Part shown: positions 1-9,749 of the stretch, piece by piece
How the letters are laid out: every line of letters starts with the position of its first letter
Position numbering within the stretch: position 1 is the stretch's first letter
NCBI GenBank assembly: GCA_033085395.1
Contig: JANQBS010000141.1
Coordinates: 1-64,000, forward strand
Origin: Xanthoparmelia taractica
Lineage: Eukaryota; Ascomycota; Lecanoromycetes; Lecanorales; Parmeliaceae
Direction: 5' to 3'
DNA: 64,000 nt
Notes under the pieces: model-generated
Told to the model about the DNA's origin: nothing
Seen by the model: the letters and a program-made list of their open reading frames with translations, nothing else
The model's database searches: none
Position numbers and translations under genes: made by a program

Positions 1-285
1 AATTTTTTAAAAAAAGTTGAAAAAAAGTTGAAAACGACTATGTTCAACAGATACCACACCTTTCCGACCCGTAGTAAGAATAACGTATTTAACTATTACT
101 CTATTAATAGCTTAATTCTCTAATTAAGTTTACTAAAGTTTAGTAAGCGAGCTTACTAATTATAATCGAGATCGAGTACGCTAAGTTCTAGCTATAGAAG
201 CTAATAAAGATACTTTAAGGTAAAGATAGCTCTTACTAGTCTAAAAGTATTCTTAATAAGATACTAAACGACTTAACGAGTAACG
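1..285. repeat. AT-rich block edge, probably RIP-degraded repeat
   Basis: The stretch is rich in A, T and TpA dinucleotides (many taa/tta/tag words). It changes abruptly to balanced composition near 285-300. No open frame of substance is present. In filamentous ascomycetes this texture is typical of old transposons mutated by repeat-induced point mutation. No recognisable element remains, so identity as a transposon is an inference from composition only. Confidence 0.5.
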
Positions 286-559
286 CATCACACTGGGGCC
301 GAGTGTCCGCTATCTCACATTGAGGTTCAAAAGACTTAGCTGGGAGAATATATTCTGAATGGTATCTTTTCTCATCACAGGGTAGCTTGAGATTCAGGGT
401 GTATGACATCAGTCCGGACCCCACCTTGACTCGTACACCCATGAGTGCGCCGACCCATCACCACCATCATCCATCCCACCTGCACACCACCGTCTCAGGT
501 AAATCCACCAACAAATATACAACGACCAAACGAGACCATTTACAAACAAACCTCACAAA

Positions 560-923
560 ATGCCCGACTCCAAAGAACAAGCTCAAGCGGCCGAGCAAGA
601 GGCTCAGAACGCCAAAGGTTCCCTTCACCCCACTCTCTCCCGTCCCACAATCCCGCTCACTGAACGGCCCGCAGATCCCAACCATCCCGCCCATCCCGAG
701 CACCCAAAGGTAATCTGCAGCTATCATCTACGGACGCTAGGCTAACAAAAGAACAGCACGGCGAATGGATCAAGAACGCCGGCAAAAAATTCGGCAACGC
801 TGCCATCTTTGGCGCTGGGGCTACGGCGGGTAGGGATGCCATCCAGGGTGCCATCAATCAAGTCTAGTTGTTGATTGACTGGCAGGCTCGGATGCCATCC
901 AGGGGGCTATCAATAATGTGTGA
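560..923 (+). CDS. small unknown protein, 86 aa, with two alternative near-identical 3' ends
   Basis: I do not recognise this protein. Exon 1 is 560-709 and intron 1 is 710-756 (GT..CAG). Exon 2 starts at 757 and encodes HGEWIKNAGKKFGNAA followed by a Gly/Ala-rich helix. From there two ends are possible. Reading straight on stops at 865-867 (tail RDAIQGAINQV). Splicing out 830-885 (GT..CAG, branch-like ttgattgac) joins to a second copy of the same tail and stops at 921-923 (SDAIQGAINNV). Both products are 86 residues. The N-terminal half is polar, charged and Pro-rich; the C-terminal half resembles a short amphipathic helix. The two gene ends repeat each other at a period of 56 nt, exactly the intron length. 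Gene reality is supported by clean splice sites and frame preservation; function is unknown. Confidence 0.65.
830..923 (+). repeat. 56-nt-period tandem duplication of a coding 3' end
   Basis: Two copies lie at about 833-867 and 889-923. They share an identical 14-mer (gatgccatccaggg) at 835 and 891 and a similar remainder including the stop region. The copy boundary supplies the CAG acceptor of an optional 56-nt intron. Confidence 0.8.
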
Positions 924-1839
924 GAGGGCTGGGTATGGTTTGATACAGGGAGTTGTGGACGGGAGATGATTAGGATGGGACCAGGAAGGTGCACTTCGAC
1001 GCTGATGCCATAGTTCATGGTACAGAACGGAACAGTGTGTTCACGAGACATGTTTATGACATTATGTCTTTCTTTTGAGGTGCTGATGTTTTCGACCTGG
1101 TCCTTACGCCAAGCTGCATGCTATGAGCCCACCAACTTTCACTTTTCGAAGGAATTAATTCTCCCAAGGACTTGATAGCAATCACAGTCGTCCACTTGTT
1201 TGCTATCCTCGAAGCCTTTTCAATACCTCTGTCAAGAATATTATGCATGACTCCGCACATTGGGCCCGAAACGGCACACGCGAGCGCGGAACCAATGTGG
1301 ACTTTAGGCAATGCCGCCATATGACTAATGCCAGATGCCAGGTCAAGACCCGATGTCCCAAGCTCGGTACCTGGACAACGGTAGGCCCCCAGCGTCAGTA
1401 CTGCGTACTCTCCTTTATCCCACTTACCACATCAAAGCAAGACAGATCAGATCTTTATGTCTGATTTACGTGTTTGCTACGTTCAAAGTTAGAGATATCT
1501 GAGACCACTATTCCCCCTTTGAGCCGGCATCATGCAGGTTTCCGCAATGTCGAAGAGAAGAAAAATAATGAGACATGTCCCTTGGCAGTCATGGTTTCAA
1601 CACCACCGTTCTCGATTGGGGGGCGCCCTAGCGTGGCTTAGCCAATCTAAGATACATAACTTGTGTTCTCTGTACTTGGAACTTTCTCCATAGTCATCTA
1701 TTATTCAAGTCCAGTTCAGATCCCACTCCAATCGCTAGAGCAGTGACTTCGCAAAATCGCCCTTACCTTTTGCAACTCGCGCTCCCAGATTCTTGACTCT
1801 TCCCTTCATACGGTCTCCCTACCAGACAGAAAAAGAAAT
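924..1839. other. intergenic, no supportable gene
   Basis: I see no convincing gene here. The longest frame is an 88-codon minus-strand ORF (1054-1320) with no motif and no splice-linked partner, and I do not call it. Confidence 0.4.
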
Positions 1840-2213
1840 ATGGCCGAACAAGCCTACTTCGCCCAATTCCAGCAATCCCCCTTCACACCCTCCCCCCACG
1901 CCCCCTCCCTCTCAAACTTCAACCAGCTCGCCCTCTCCCAACGCTGGCACCCCGGCAGCAAAAAATACCAGCGCCAGAAACAAACCTACATGAGCGTCCT
2001 CGCGACGGCGCACATTGCCAGCATCGAGGGGGGCGGGACGGCGGCGGAGAAGTTGGTGGGTTTGCAGGGGTTGTGTAGGGAGTTGGGGCTTGAGCCTGTT
2101 CCTGAGACGATTACGCGGTGTAGAAAGGTACGTAGGTGTGTTGGTGTGGTTCCGGGGGGGAGGGGGTGGGATGCGATGTCCTTTGGGCAAAGAAAAGGAA
2201 GGAAAGAAAGAGT

Positions 2214-2255
<42 letters not shown>

Positions 2256-2507
2256 GGTCGTCATTCAGTTACTCACTCACTGACTGACTGATTGATTGGC
2301 GTCTTGTTTTAGATCTTAAAAACGGTCAATGTCTGCATCGTACACCTCATCGACCATCGACGTCTCGGCATTCCCATCCACGTGTTTGGTTCTCACGCAG
2401 AGCTGCAAAAGCACATCAAGGAGGAAAAGCATTACTTCCCCAAGGATCAAGCGAAAGGGAAGGGGAATGGCCTTTTGAGGGTTTTGCTGCGGACGATTAA
2501 CGAATAG
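1840..2507 (+). CDS. conserved-looking hypothetical protein, 160 aa
   Basis: There are two exons: 1840-2127 and 2313-2507. The 185-nt intron (GTACGT..TTTTAG) joins in phase 0. The first half begins MAEQAYFAQFQQSPF and has a Ser/Pro-rich segment, then WHPGSKKYQRQK, a helical stretch and a leucine-rich segment. The second exon starts ILKTVNVCIVHLIDH and ends LLRVLLRTINE. The intron carries a GAAA microsatellite. No family is recognised. The gene model is supported by the good donor, phase preservation and plausible amino-acid composition across both exons. No signal peptide or membrane span is visible. A cytosolic or nuclear location is a guess. Confidence 0.6.
2215..2255 (+). repeat. (GAAA)n microsatellite in an intron
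   Basis: About ten perfect GAAA units lie inside the intron of the 160-aa gene. They are preceded by imperfect GGAA/GAAA units from about 2191. ACTC/ACTG/ATTG tetranucleotide steps follow at about 2271-2298. Confidence 0.9.
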
Positions 2508-2864
2508 AAGAAGGCCTGAGGGTGGACCTTGGTAGGAGAGGTTCTGTCGGTAGAGAGCTATGAGTGTATCGAAGCAGAGGAAGAGGAACGTCATGCTATG
2601 GCGCGATCCTGACAATGGGCTCGAGTGGGGTCCATTGTCCCTTTGAGTTTGCGAAGAAACTCCTTAGCTGCAATGGAGGTCCGGTTGATCTCGAAATCTT
2701 TGCAACTGCTACTTCTCCAGCACATCTAATACCTCTGATCCAGCACAGACGCATCCGTAGTCGAATAGTAGGTTTGATGAGTCCACATTTTCAGCGGCGA
2801 AAACGGCGAAAACGCTAGACCTTAGCTTCCTATCTTTACAACCTTCTACAAATCCACTTACCAC
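2508..2864. other. intergenic between convergent gene ends
   Basis: This stretch separates the stop of the 160-aa gene from the stop of the valyl-tRNA synthetase relic. No independent gene is supported. Confidence 0.4.
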
Positions 2865-5800
2865 TCATTCAAGCTTCAGACGCTCGAATTGACTCATACT
2901 CTCTTCGAGCACCCCGACCTCTCTCCTAGCATCCTCCAACCGTTTGCTCTCTATCTCGGCAACCTCTCCTTCCATTTTCCCTACCTTCTCCAACCCCTCC
3001 ATAATCTTTCTCTGCATATCAACACCCTTACTTGCCTTTGCCAGCTTCTTTTTGCTTTTTCGATATGCGCATCGATATCTACGCGTCTTTTGACGAGCAG
3101 GTAACAAGCTGCATTAGCATTAACAGCCTGTGCGACACAATTCGCTGGTTTGGTGTCGTTGGCTCCTAAGAGGAAAATTGAGGCGCCGGACCCCAGCATG
3201 GGTTTCCCGGTTAGAGATTTCATGGAGGCAAGCTGGACTTCGCAGGTTGAGTGGGCTTGGGAAGTGAAGAGCTAGATGTGAATGTTTGCGGACTCTTTGA
3301 TGGTATACTCGGCCGCTAAAGAACGGATGGCTTTCGACACAGCAAGTATGAGTTCATATGCCTCTTCGCTGGCTGAGTCGTCGAGTTCGGCTTTGTACGT
3401 AGGAACGACATAATGGGGTGGATCATTGTGAGGCCGCCTTCGAGAGCTGTATAAAGAGTCTGTTTGGCGGATTGTTGCTCCACTGGCGTCCCATCCTGGA
3501 TGATGGATCTCGAATATTCAATGTAGACGTCACAGAGATGATTGTACCAATATTCATAAACATTTTTTCGTTGCTTGAGAGAACTCGCGGGCGGTGAGAG
3601 CGATCTTTATTTCTTCGGCCGCGGTATTTAGCTTGTGGACGATACAAAGCTCGGCAAGGGAGTCCTGGCCATTTCTGGTGGCGTTTTTCTGAGGTTTGAA
3701 AGAGGCGTCTATCTTGCCTAGAACGTGTTTAGTTGCTTGATAGATTTAGTTGCAGAATTTCCGGGATCCATGCATTTGTTTTATATCAAAAGCTATGTCG
3801 CCATCTAGCACGTTTCAGCGATAAGTCACGAAACTCTTCAAATAGAGTCTTACCTCATGTTGTGTACTTGATTAAAGAGTATCGCAGAGCATGAGCGCCT
3901 GCACAGTGAGTTGTCAGAGATATGACGATGTAGAGAATTTGCAGAAAAGAGACATGACTTACCACATCTCGGTATACCGTCTGGGAAAGAAGTTTTCTGA
4001 AACCTCGTTGCTGTTTCCACCTCCTTTGGATCAAGGTTGCCGACCTTCAGCTAGTCACGTAGCACCTGGTAGTGTAATACCACTCATGACCTCGAGAGGA
4101 TCAATGACATTCCCTAATGATTTTGACATTTTTCTGCCTTCTGAGTCTCGCACAAGAGAATGGCAGGAAACTTCTTTGAATGGTACTTGTCCGGTCATCT
4201 TAACGCCAAATATAATCATCCTTGCTACCCAGAAGAACAGAATATCCCATCCTGTCTCCAACATAGAAGTTGGGTAAAGCTTCTCAAAGTCTGGAGTCTT
4301 CTCTAGCCGGCCTAATGTTGCAAACGGCCACCAGCAGAGAACCAAGTATCAAGAACGTCCGGGTCTCTTGTTAATGTCAACGTTTTACCAGGGAACTTGG
4401 ACTTCGCCTTGTCGTCCGCTATTTCTTTCGTTCTTCCCGTGACCCATCTTTCGTCATCGCCGTCATCTGCGGGCTCACCCTCAATATCGATAAGATACGC
4501 CGGAGGTTGGTGGCCCCTAAAGTTGCCTTGACAGACACTAGTCATTAATATTCTCCATCCATCGGATGTAGTCCTGTCCGATTTCTCAGGTCTGACGACG
4601 ATCTTCCTATCTTTCACGACTTTAACGGCAGCCTCTGAAAGCCCACCCTTCATCTTCATCCATCACTGTGGTTTCATAATTGGTTCAACAACATCCTTCG
4701 TCTTTTGGCACATTGGTACGCTCATGGGATTATTCACCCACTTTACGTAAACTCCTCTCTCCTTCAGCGCAGCGATCACTTTGTACCGGCATCAAATCGC
4801 TTGGTCCCTTGGAACTCGCCTGGCTTGTGGTTCATGGTACCGTCATCGTTAAGAATGTTACAAAGTCCAGACCATGTCTTTTACCGGTCTCGAAAACATT
4901 ATGATCGTGGGCCGGCGTCATCTTCACCGCTCCCGAACCAAAGCTAACATCGACGTAGTCGTCGGTAAAGATGGGCAAGCGCCGCTTGATGAACGGGTGT
5001 GTCACAAATTTACCAACAAAATGCGTATACCGCTCGTCTTTCGGATTAACGGCAACGCCAGTATCCCCCAGCATGGTCTCCGGTCGTGTCGTGGCCACTT
5101 CGATCTTCTCCTTGCTCCCTTCAACCTCGTATCGGAAGTAAGTAATTACACCAAACTCAATCTTCTTCTCGTATCCAGGCGCGTCAAGCATTGTTCGTCC
5201 TTCTAGCTCCTTACTATCGACTTCCAAGTTTGAAAGTGAGGTGTTTACAGCAGTATACCCATTCACAAGTTTGTTCGATCGGTAGATAAAACCTTCTTCG
5301 TGCAGGGTGCAAAATTTCTCGGTTACTGCTGCGGCAAAGGTTTGGTTCATGGTAAAGGCTTCTCTTGTCCAGTCCAAGGACCCACCCATACGTCTCAGGG
5401 CCATGTTGATATTCCCATGGTATCTCTCCTTCCATTCCCGTATCTTCTCCATAAGTTTCGGCTTACCGAGATCTTGTCTTGTCTTGCCCTCCTGTCTCAT
5501 GATCATCTTATCTACCACGGTTTGTGTTGATAAGCCAGCATGATCGCAACCAGTTGGCCACAGCGTCGTGAGTCCTCGCATTCGGTTTCACCGTATCGTG
5601 GTATCCTGCAATGCAGTTGGCAAGGCATGGCCCATATGTAGAGCCCTGGTTACATTCGGTGGTGGTTCCGGAATGACAAAGTAGCCCTTGCTTTTGACCT
5701 TTCCGTCAGGCCCAAATTCCGGCTCAAAAAATCCCGACTTTTCCCACCATGCATATCATTCAGGCTCCACGCTTTTGGGAGGTAGGTTTTGTAAAAAGGA

Positions 5801-6434
5801 TCTTTAAATGACCTGAGCTCTAGTATTGATTAGCTGCAACTGAACGCTGATGTTGTAGATCATTATCTAGTCATGCCTTTCTTTTTCCCAGTCCCCACCT
5901 ACCACTCGAACTCTGGCAGGATTTCCTCGTCCTGCTTCGCTTTCTCCTCCTTCGTTTTTGACCCAGTCGGCACGGCTGGAACGGTCGCATTATTGGCCTT
6001 CTTGTCCTCAAACTTCTTCCAGGCTTCGGCGTTCTTGAGTTCCTTCTCAACTACTCACAGCTGTTAGTTATTATGCTGTGATTATCCTTTCTGACCGCGT
6101 AGAGCACGTCGCTAGCGTTGTCACGTACGCTCTTTCTCGCTCTTTATCTTCTTAGGCGCTCCATTGTCTCCTCTGTCCCGGCCAGCTTCGATTTGTCATA
6201 TCGAGTCATCTTTTGAAGCCTCAAAGGTGGCTGCGGTGGCTTCCTGTGAGGTAGGGGGGGGCCTGTCCGGATACCGGGGTCGGTCTTCTCGCTGGCTATT
6301 TTACTAAGGTCAGAAGTGAAATCATTGGCGTATCTGAAATGGACTTGGATATTACCAGGTTTGTGAGATGCGGCGTTCAAAGCCATTGGGGCATGTTGTC
6401 GAGCTCCAGCAAGTCCCCAAACTGGAGCGCGCAC
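2865..6434 (-). pseudogene. valyl-tRNA synthetase relic, full length but frameshifted
   Basis: Nearly the whole class I synthetase is readable on the minus strand in pieces, in the right order. An N-terminal Lys-rich extension lies at about 5.9-6.4 kb. The HIGH-type motif HMGH follows at about 5625, then the catalytic and editing domains (ATTRPETMLGDTGVAVNP at about 5.07 kb). DVLDTWFSAG and the KMSKS loop (GRKMSKSLGNVIDPL) lie at about 4.33 and 4.1 kb. The anticodon-binding domain is at about 3.4-3.7 kb and the C-terminal coiled coil ends LKLE at 2865. It cannot be translated. Conserved Trp codons have become stops at 5588-5590 (TGA), 4663-4665 (TGA) and 4538-4540 (TAG). There are frame changes near 4.85, 4.75, 4.33, 3.55 and 3.05 kb. 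A functional ValRS must exist elsewhere because it is essential. The alternative, an intron-rich live gene, is contradicted by the stops inside invariant motifs. Confidence 0.88.
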
Positions 6435-6691
6435 AAGTAGCGCTCTCCGAAATATTTTGACGGAGTGTCAATTCAGCGGAGGAAGATAGATGTAATATCT
6501 AAAGCATTGAGGAAGCTATCAAATTACCACAAGGCTTAATATAATTCGTTCCTTTGAGCGCGAAAGAAAGGGTTGAACCCTTATCGATTATTGTACAAGG
6601 GTTTGTCCCTAAATTATTATCTAATCTGATCTTGAACCTCACCCTTAGGATACTCAGGCAAACTATGAGCCCACGCCTCTAGCGATTAATC

Positions 6692-8038
6692 ATGGATGCT
6701 GAGACTGTACAGGAAGCAGGTCCAGAAGTAGAGGCCCAGGTAATCCTCCTGGCGGCGTCGCACCATGACATCGAGTCCCTACGAACCCTCCTCCGCACCG
6801 GATCTGCCAGTGTTCAGGACTCAGAAACCGGCTTCACGCCCCTCCATGCTGCTATTGCGGCATGCGAACACTCGTTAAATGGCTTATTGACTGGGGAGAG
6901 CCCTAACAGGCACGTCAATGGCACTGTGAATGAGGACCACAGCAACACGATAAGGTCAGACGTAGAGGCTGCAGCAAAGACCTTGAGGCTCCTGCTTCAA
7001 AACGGCGCCATATGGAATGATGTTGATAAGAATGACGAAACGCCTGGATGCTTGGCTTTGAGGCTCGGTCTGAAAGAGCTCTACGAAATAATGGTCGATG
7101 CTGGAGTAAGAGCCGAAATGCTGCTCAACCGTTTGGACGAGTATGAGCAATTAGCGGGAAGTGACGATGAAGAAGATGGAGGCCAGGAGTCTGAAAAACA
7201 AGACGGCGAAGTAATTACTCCGAGCAGTGTTCAGCAACAGGACCTTGACAACGACGGAGAGAACGTTCCAGAGATCAACAACGAAGGCTATCTACAGTCT
7301 TCTCTCCACTTCCAGGACGGACGTATCCTTGACAGCGCCGGAAACGGCGTAATGATGGCTTGGGAGACGGACATGATGAAGCGAAGCGCAGACCTCCTTT
7401 TACCCAGACCGGGCTTGCGTATCCTCAACATAGGTCACGGAATGGGTATCATCGACACTTTTTTCCAGGACAAGAACCCAAGCGCACACCACATCGTCGA
7501 AGCCCATACTGGGGTTCTCGAGCGGATGAAGAAGGATGGTTGGTACGATAAGCAAAATGTCACCATACATGAAGGCAGATGGCAAGATGTCGTCCCCAAT
7601 ATTATTGAGCAAGGCATCCTCTTCGACGCCATCTACTTCGATACCTTCGCCGAAGATTACAAGGCCTTACGTGACTTCTTTAGCGATTGCGTACTCGGTC
7701 TATTAGATGACGGTGGAAAGTTTGGCTTCTTTAATGGGCTTGGAGCCGGTGAGCACGATCCTTTCCCTCTTACTACATCATTTTAGTCCAAGCGCGCATA
7801 TCTTGTATCCAACCCTCGTGGCCAACGAGATGGGCTGACTCGACTTATTACAGATCGACAGATCTGTTACGATGTCTACGGGAAAGTCTTGGAAATGGAC
7901 CTATTTGAGGCAGGATTTGACACCGAGTGGGAGACCATGCAAGTGCCAGAGATGGAGAAGGGGGAGTGGGAAGGGGTAAAGAGACGATACTGGGCACTGA
8001 GGGAATATAAGCTGCCAACATGCCAATTCATCGGGTGA
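6692..8038 (+). CDS. rmt2: arginine N-methyltransferase 2 (protein arginine N5/delta-methyltransferase)
   Basis: Exons are 6692-7748 and 7854-8038, with a 105-nt intron (GTGAGC..TACAG), giving 413 aa. That matches the usual Rmt2 length of just over 400. Ankyrin-like helices occupy the N-terminus (residues about 18-60 and 90-140), followed by an acidic linker (about 150-205). The SAM-binding fold starts near residue 240 with LRILNIGHGMGIID (motif I). FDAIYFDTFAEDYKAL and LLDDGGKFGFFNGLGA follow, and the C-terminal exon carries YDVYGKVLEMDLFEAGF. Family knowledge: Rmt2 methylates the delta nitrogen of arginine on ribosomal protein L12 and acts in cytosol and nucleus. Both exon joins keep frame and family alignment. 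The stop at 8036-8038 faces the minus-strand ferritin-like gene. Confidence 0.93.
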
Positions 8039-8828
8039 AAAACGAAAACCCAAGACGGTCGTGCTTCGCCACTGGATTTGGCAGAGCTTTCTACTAACTG
8101 CGACTTCTGGGACTCCGCTGATCATTCCGAGCGGGTTATGTGAACTCGGAGTATTCGCAGAAACCAACCGAGCAATCCGCCACAGCGATTGCCGCCCGCA
8201 AGCCAGCCGTTAGAGAGTCCAATGGATGAGCACATGAGCACCACATCTGGTAAAGGCCGCCCCTGAGTTGGTGAACACGAAATTCAGGCAAGACGTATCC
8301 TCATTATCATGATGCCGCCGTATTGCATCAAGCGATCTGAGCTTCACTCCCAACGCTAGTCCAATCGAAAGACGTACTTGCAACTGATGTCGTGAGAGGA
8401 TATGGTCAGTGGCAACGATTCAATGACTCTCATACCTATCTTTCGGCGCCACCGCATCATTTCACTAAAAGGACTGGTAATTGCTAGTATGGTGGCTCAA
8501 GATTTGGACTAGCCTAATGTTCTGTGCTCCGCTGGAAGGTATTCCCTTCCTTTGCCGCAGATCCTTAAACCTTTCTTCCGGGCATGCTTCTCAGCTGCCT
8601 CGAACACAAAGTCAAGGAATGTATCAATGGGGTCTGGAGGTTGATTTTAAAGACTTGTGCCATTAACGATTATCTGATTTACAGTAACTCCGTACAGGAG
8701 GTATTTACGGTCTCATGCTTTACCTCGTGAGGAGCATACGTCATTATGGAAACTCTCCAACTTTTCTCACACATCCATCAAGCCATCTGATCAACGACCT
8801 ACATCCCCCAACTGATCCGCGGCCCTTC
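8039..8828. other. intergenic between convergent genes
   Basis: Only short frames without motifs are present. The stretch holds the presumed 3' UTRs of rmt2 and the ferritin-like gene. Confidence 0.5.
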
Positions 8829-9749
8829 TCACTGCTGCGAGAGATCAAACGTGGGAGCAGGCGGCGTCACCTCGATGATGGCGGGTCCGTACAAGATCAT
8901 GTTGTCCATAATGGTCCCATTAGTCATTGATTTCGAGATGAAGACATAAGTCTGGCCCATGGCTGTAGCCGGGATCTCCGCCGCAATCATGTCCCCTTGC
9001 ATCGTCGGCGTGACGGACGTGGTATCCAGGCCGCTGACGAAGACGACGAAGAAAGTCGTTGGAAGCGTGCCCTTGACGCTGAAAGTAAAGGTTATGCCCG
9101 CGGCGGCGGGGATCCCTTGCGTCGCCGTCAAGGTGGGGAAGGCCATGACCGGCAATGCGGCGTTGGTGGTTGGGCAGGACTTGATGAAGGCCGCGGCGAG
9201 GGTGTACACCGGGTTGAGACCGAGCGGGGTGCCGTATGGGTTCGCGGGTGCGACCTCTCCCAGGTTGTACCGTTGGACGGAGGTGTGGAGGGATTCGGTG
9301 ACGAGGATTGCACCTGCGACGACAAGATATTCCTTGCTGGTGATGAGCCCGGCGCCGCCGAGATAGGCGGATGTGCCGACGCCCTCGAGCACCGAGGCGA
9401 GAGTGACGAAGGATTTGGCGTCCGTATAAGGGAAGTCGTAGGTGCAGGCGGCGACTGGCTTAGCACCCGCGGTGGTGAGGGCAGAGGTGAGTAGCTCGAC
9501 GTGTTGTTCTTCGTCGTGAGTGATGTACTTGAGATTGTTGTAGTACGCGCTGCTGAAGCCGGCATCTATGAAATCTTGTTCTGACATGGTCGAAATGGCT
9601 CCTTTGTAAAAGACATTCTCGAGATGCTCGAGGGTGAGGGCATATTGGAGGATGTCAACGTCGGTGATGGCAGCTTGACGTTTGATGGGGTGGGCAATAG
9701 CTGTGATTGCCAGCAGCGTTGTCGCTGCCGAGGTAGTGAAGAGCTTCAT
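8829..9749 (-). CDS. secreted ferritin-like domain protein (Rds1 / stress-response type), 306 aa
   Basis: This is a single intronless exon. Residues 1-19 form a signal peptide (MKLFTTSAATTLLAITAIAH), followed by a dibasic site (HPIKRQ) suggesting Kex2-type processing. The ferritin-like four-helix domain spans residues about 28-175. Metal-site-like carboxylates and histidines are visible: LTLEHLEN, THDEEQHVELL and VTESLHTSVQ. A beta-rich C-terminal region (about 205-306) follows. In fungi such Ferritin_2-family proteins include Rds1, associated with nutrient and sporulation stress. Enzymatic activity is not established. It probably acts in the cell wall or outside the cell. The base composition is GC-rich relative to its flanks, as expected for a highly expressed gene. 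Confidence 0.85.
   Translation of the reverse strand: MKLFTTSAATTLLAITAIAHPIKRQAAITDVDILQYALTLEHLENVFYKGAISTMSEQDFIDAGFSSAYYNNLKYITHDEEQHVELLTSALTTAGAKPVAACTYDFPYTDAKSFVTLASVLEGVGTSAYLGGAGLITSKEYLVVAGAILVTESLHTSVQRYNLGEVAPANPYGTPLGLNPVYTLAAAFIKSCPTTNAALPVMAFPTLTATQGIPAAAGITFTFSVKGTLPTTFFVVFVSGLDTTSVTPTMQGDMIAAEIPATAMGQTYVFISKSMTNGTIMDNMILYGPAIIEVTPPAPTFDLSQQ

Noticed and set aside
1054..1320. 88-codon minus-strand ORF
   Set aside because: No motif, no homology I recognise, no splice partner; it overlaps several equally long frames.
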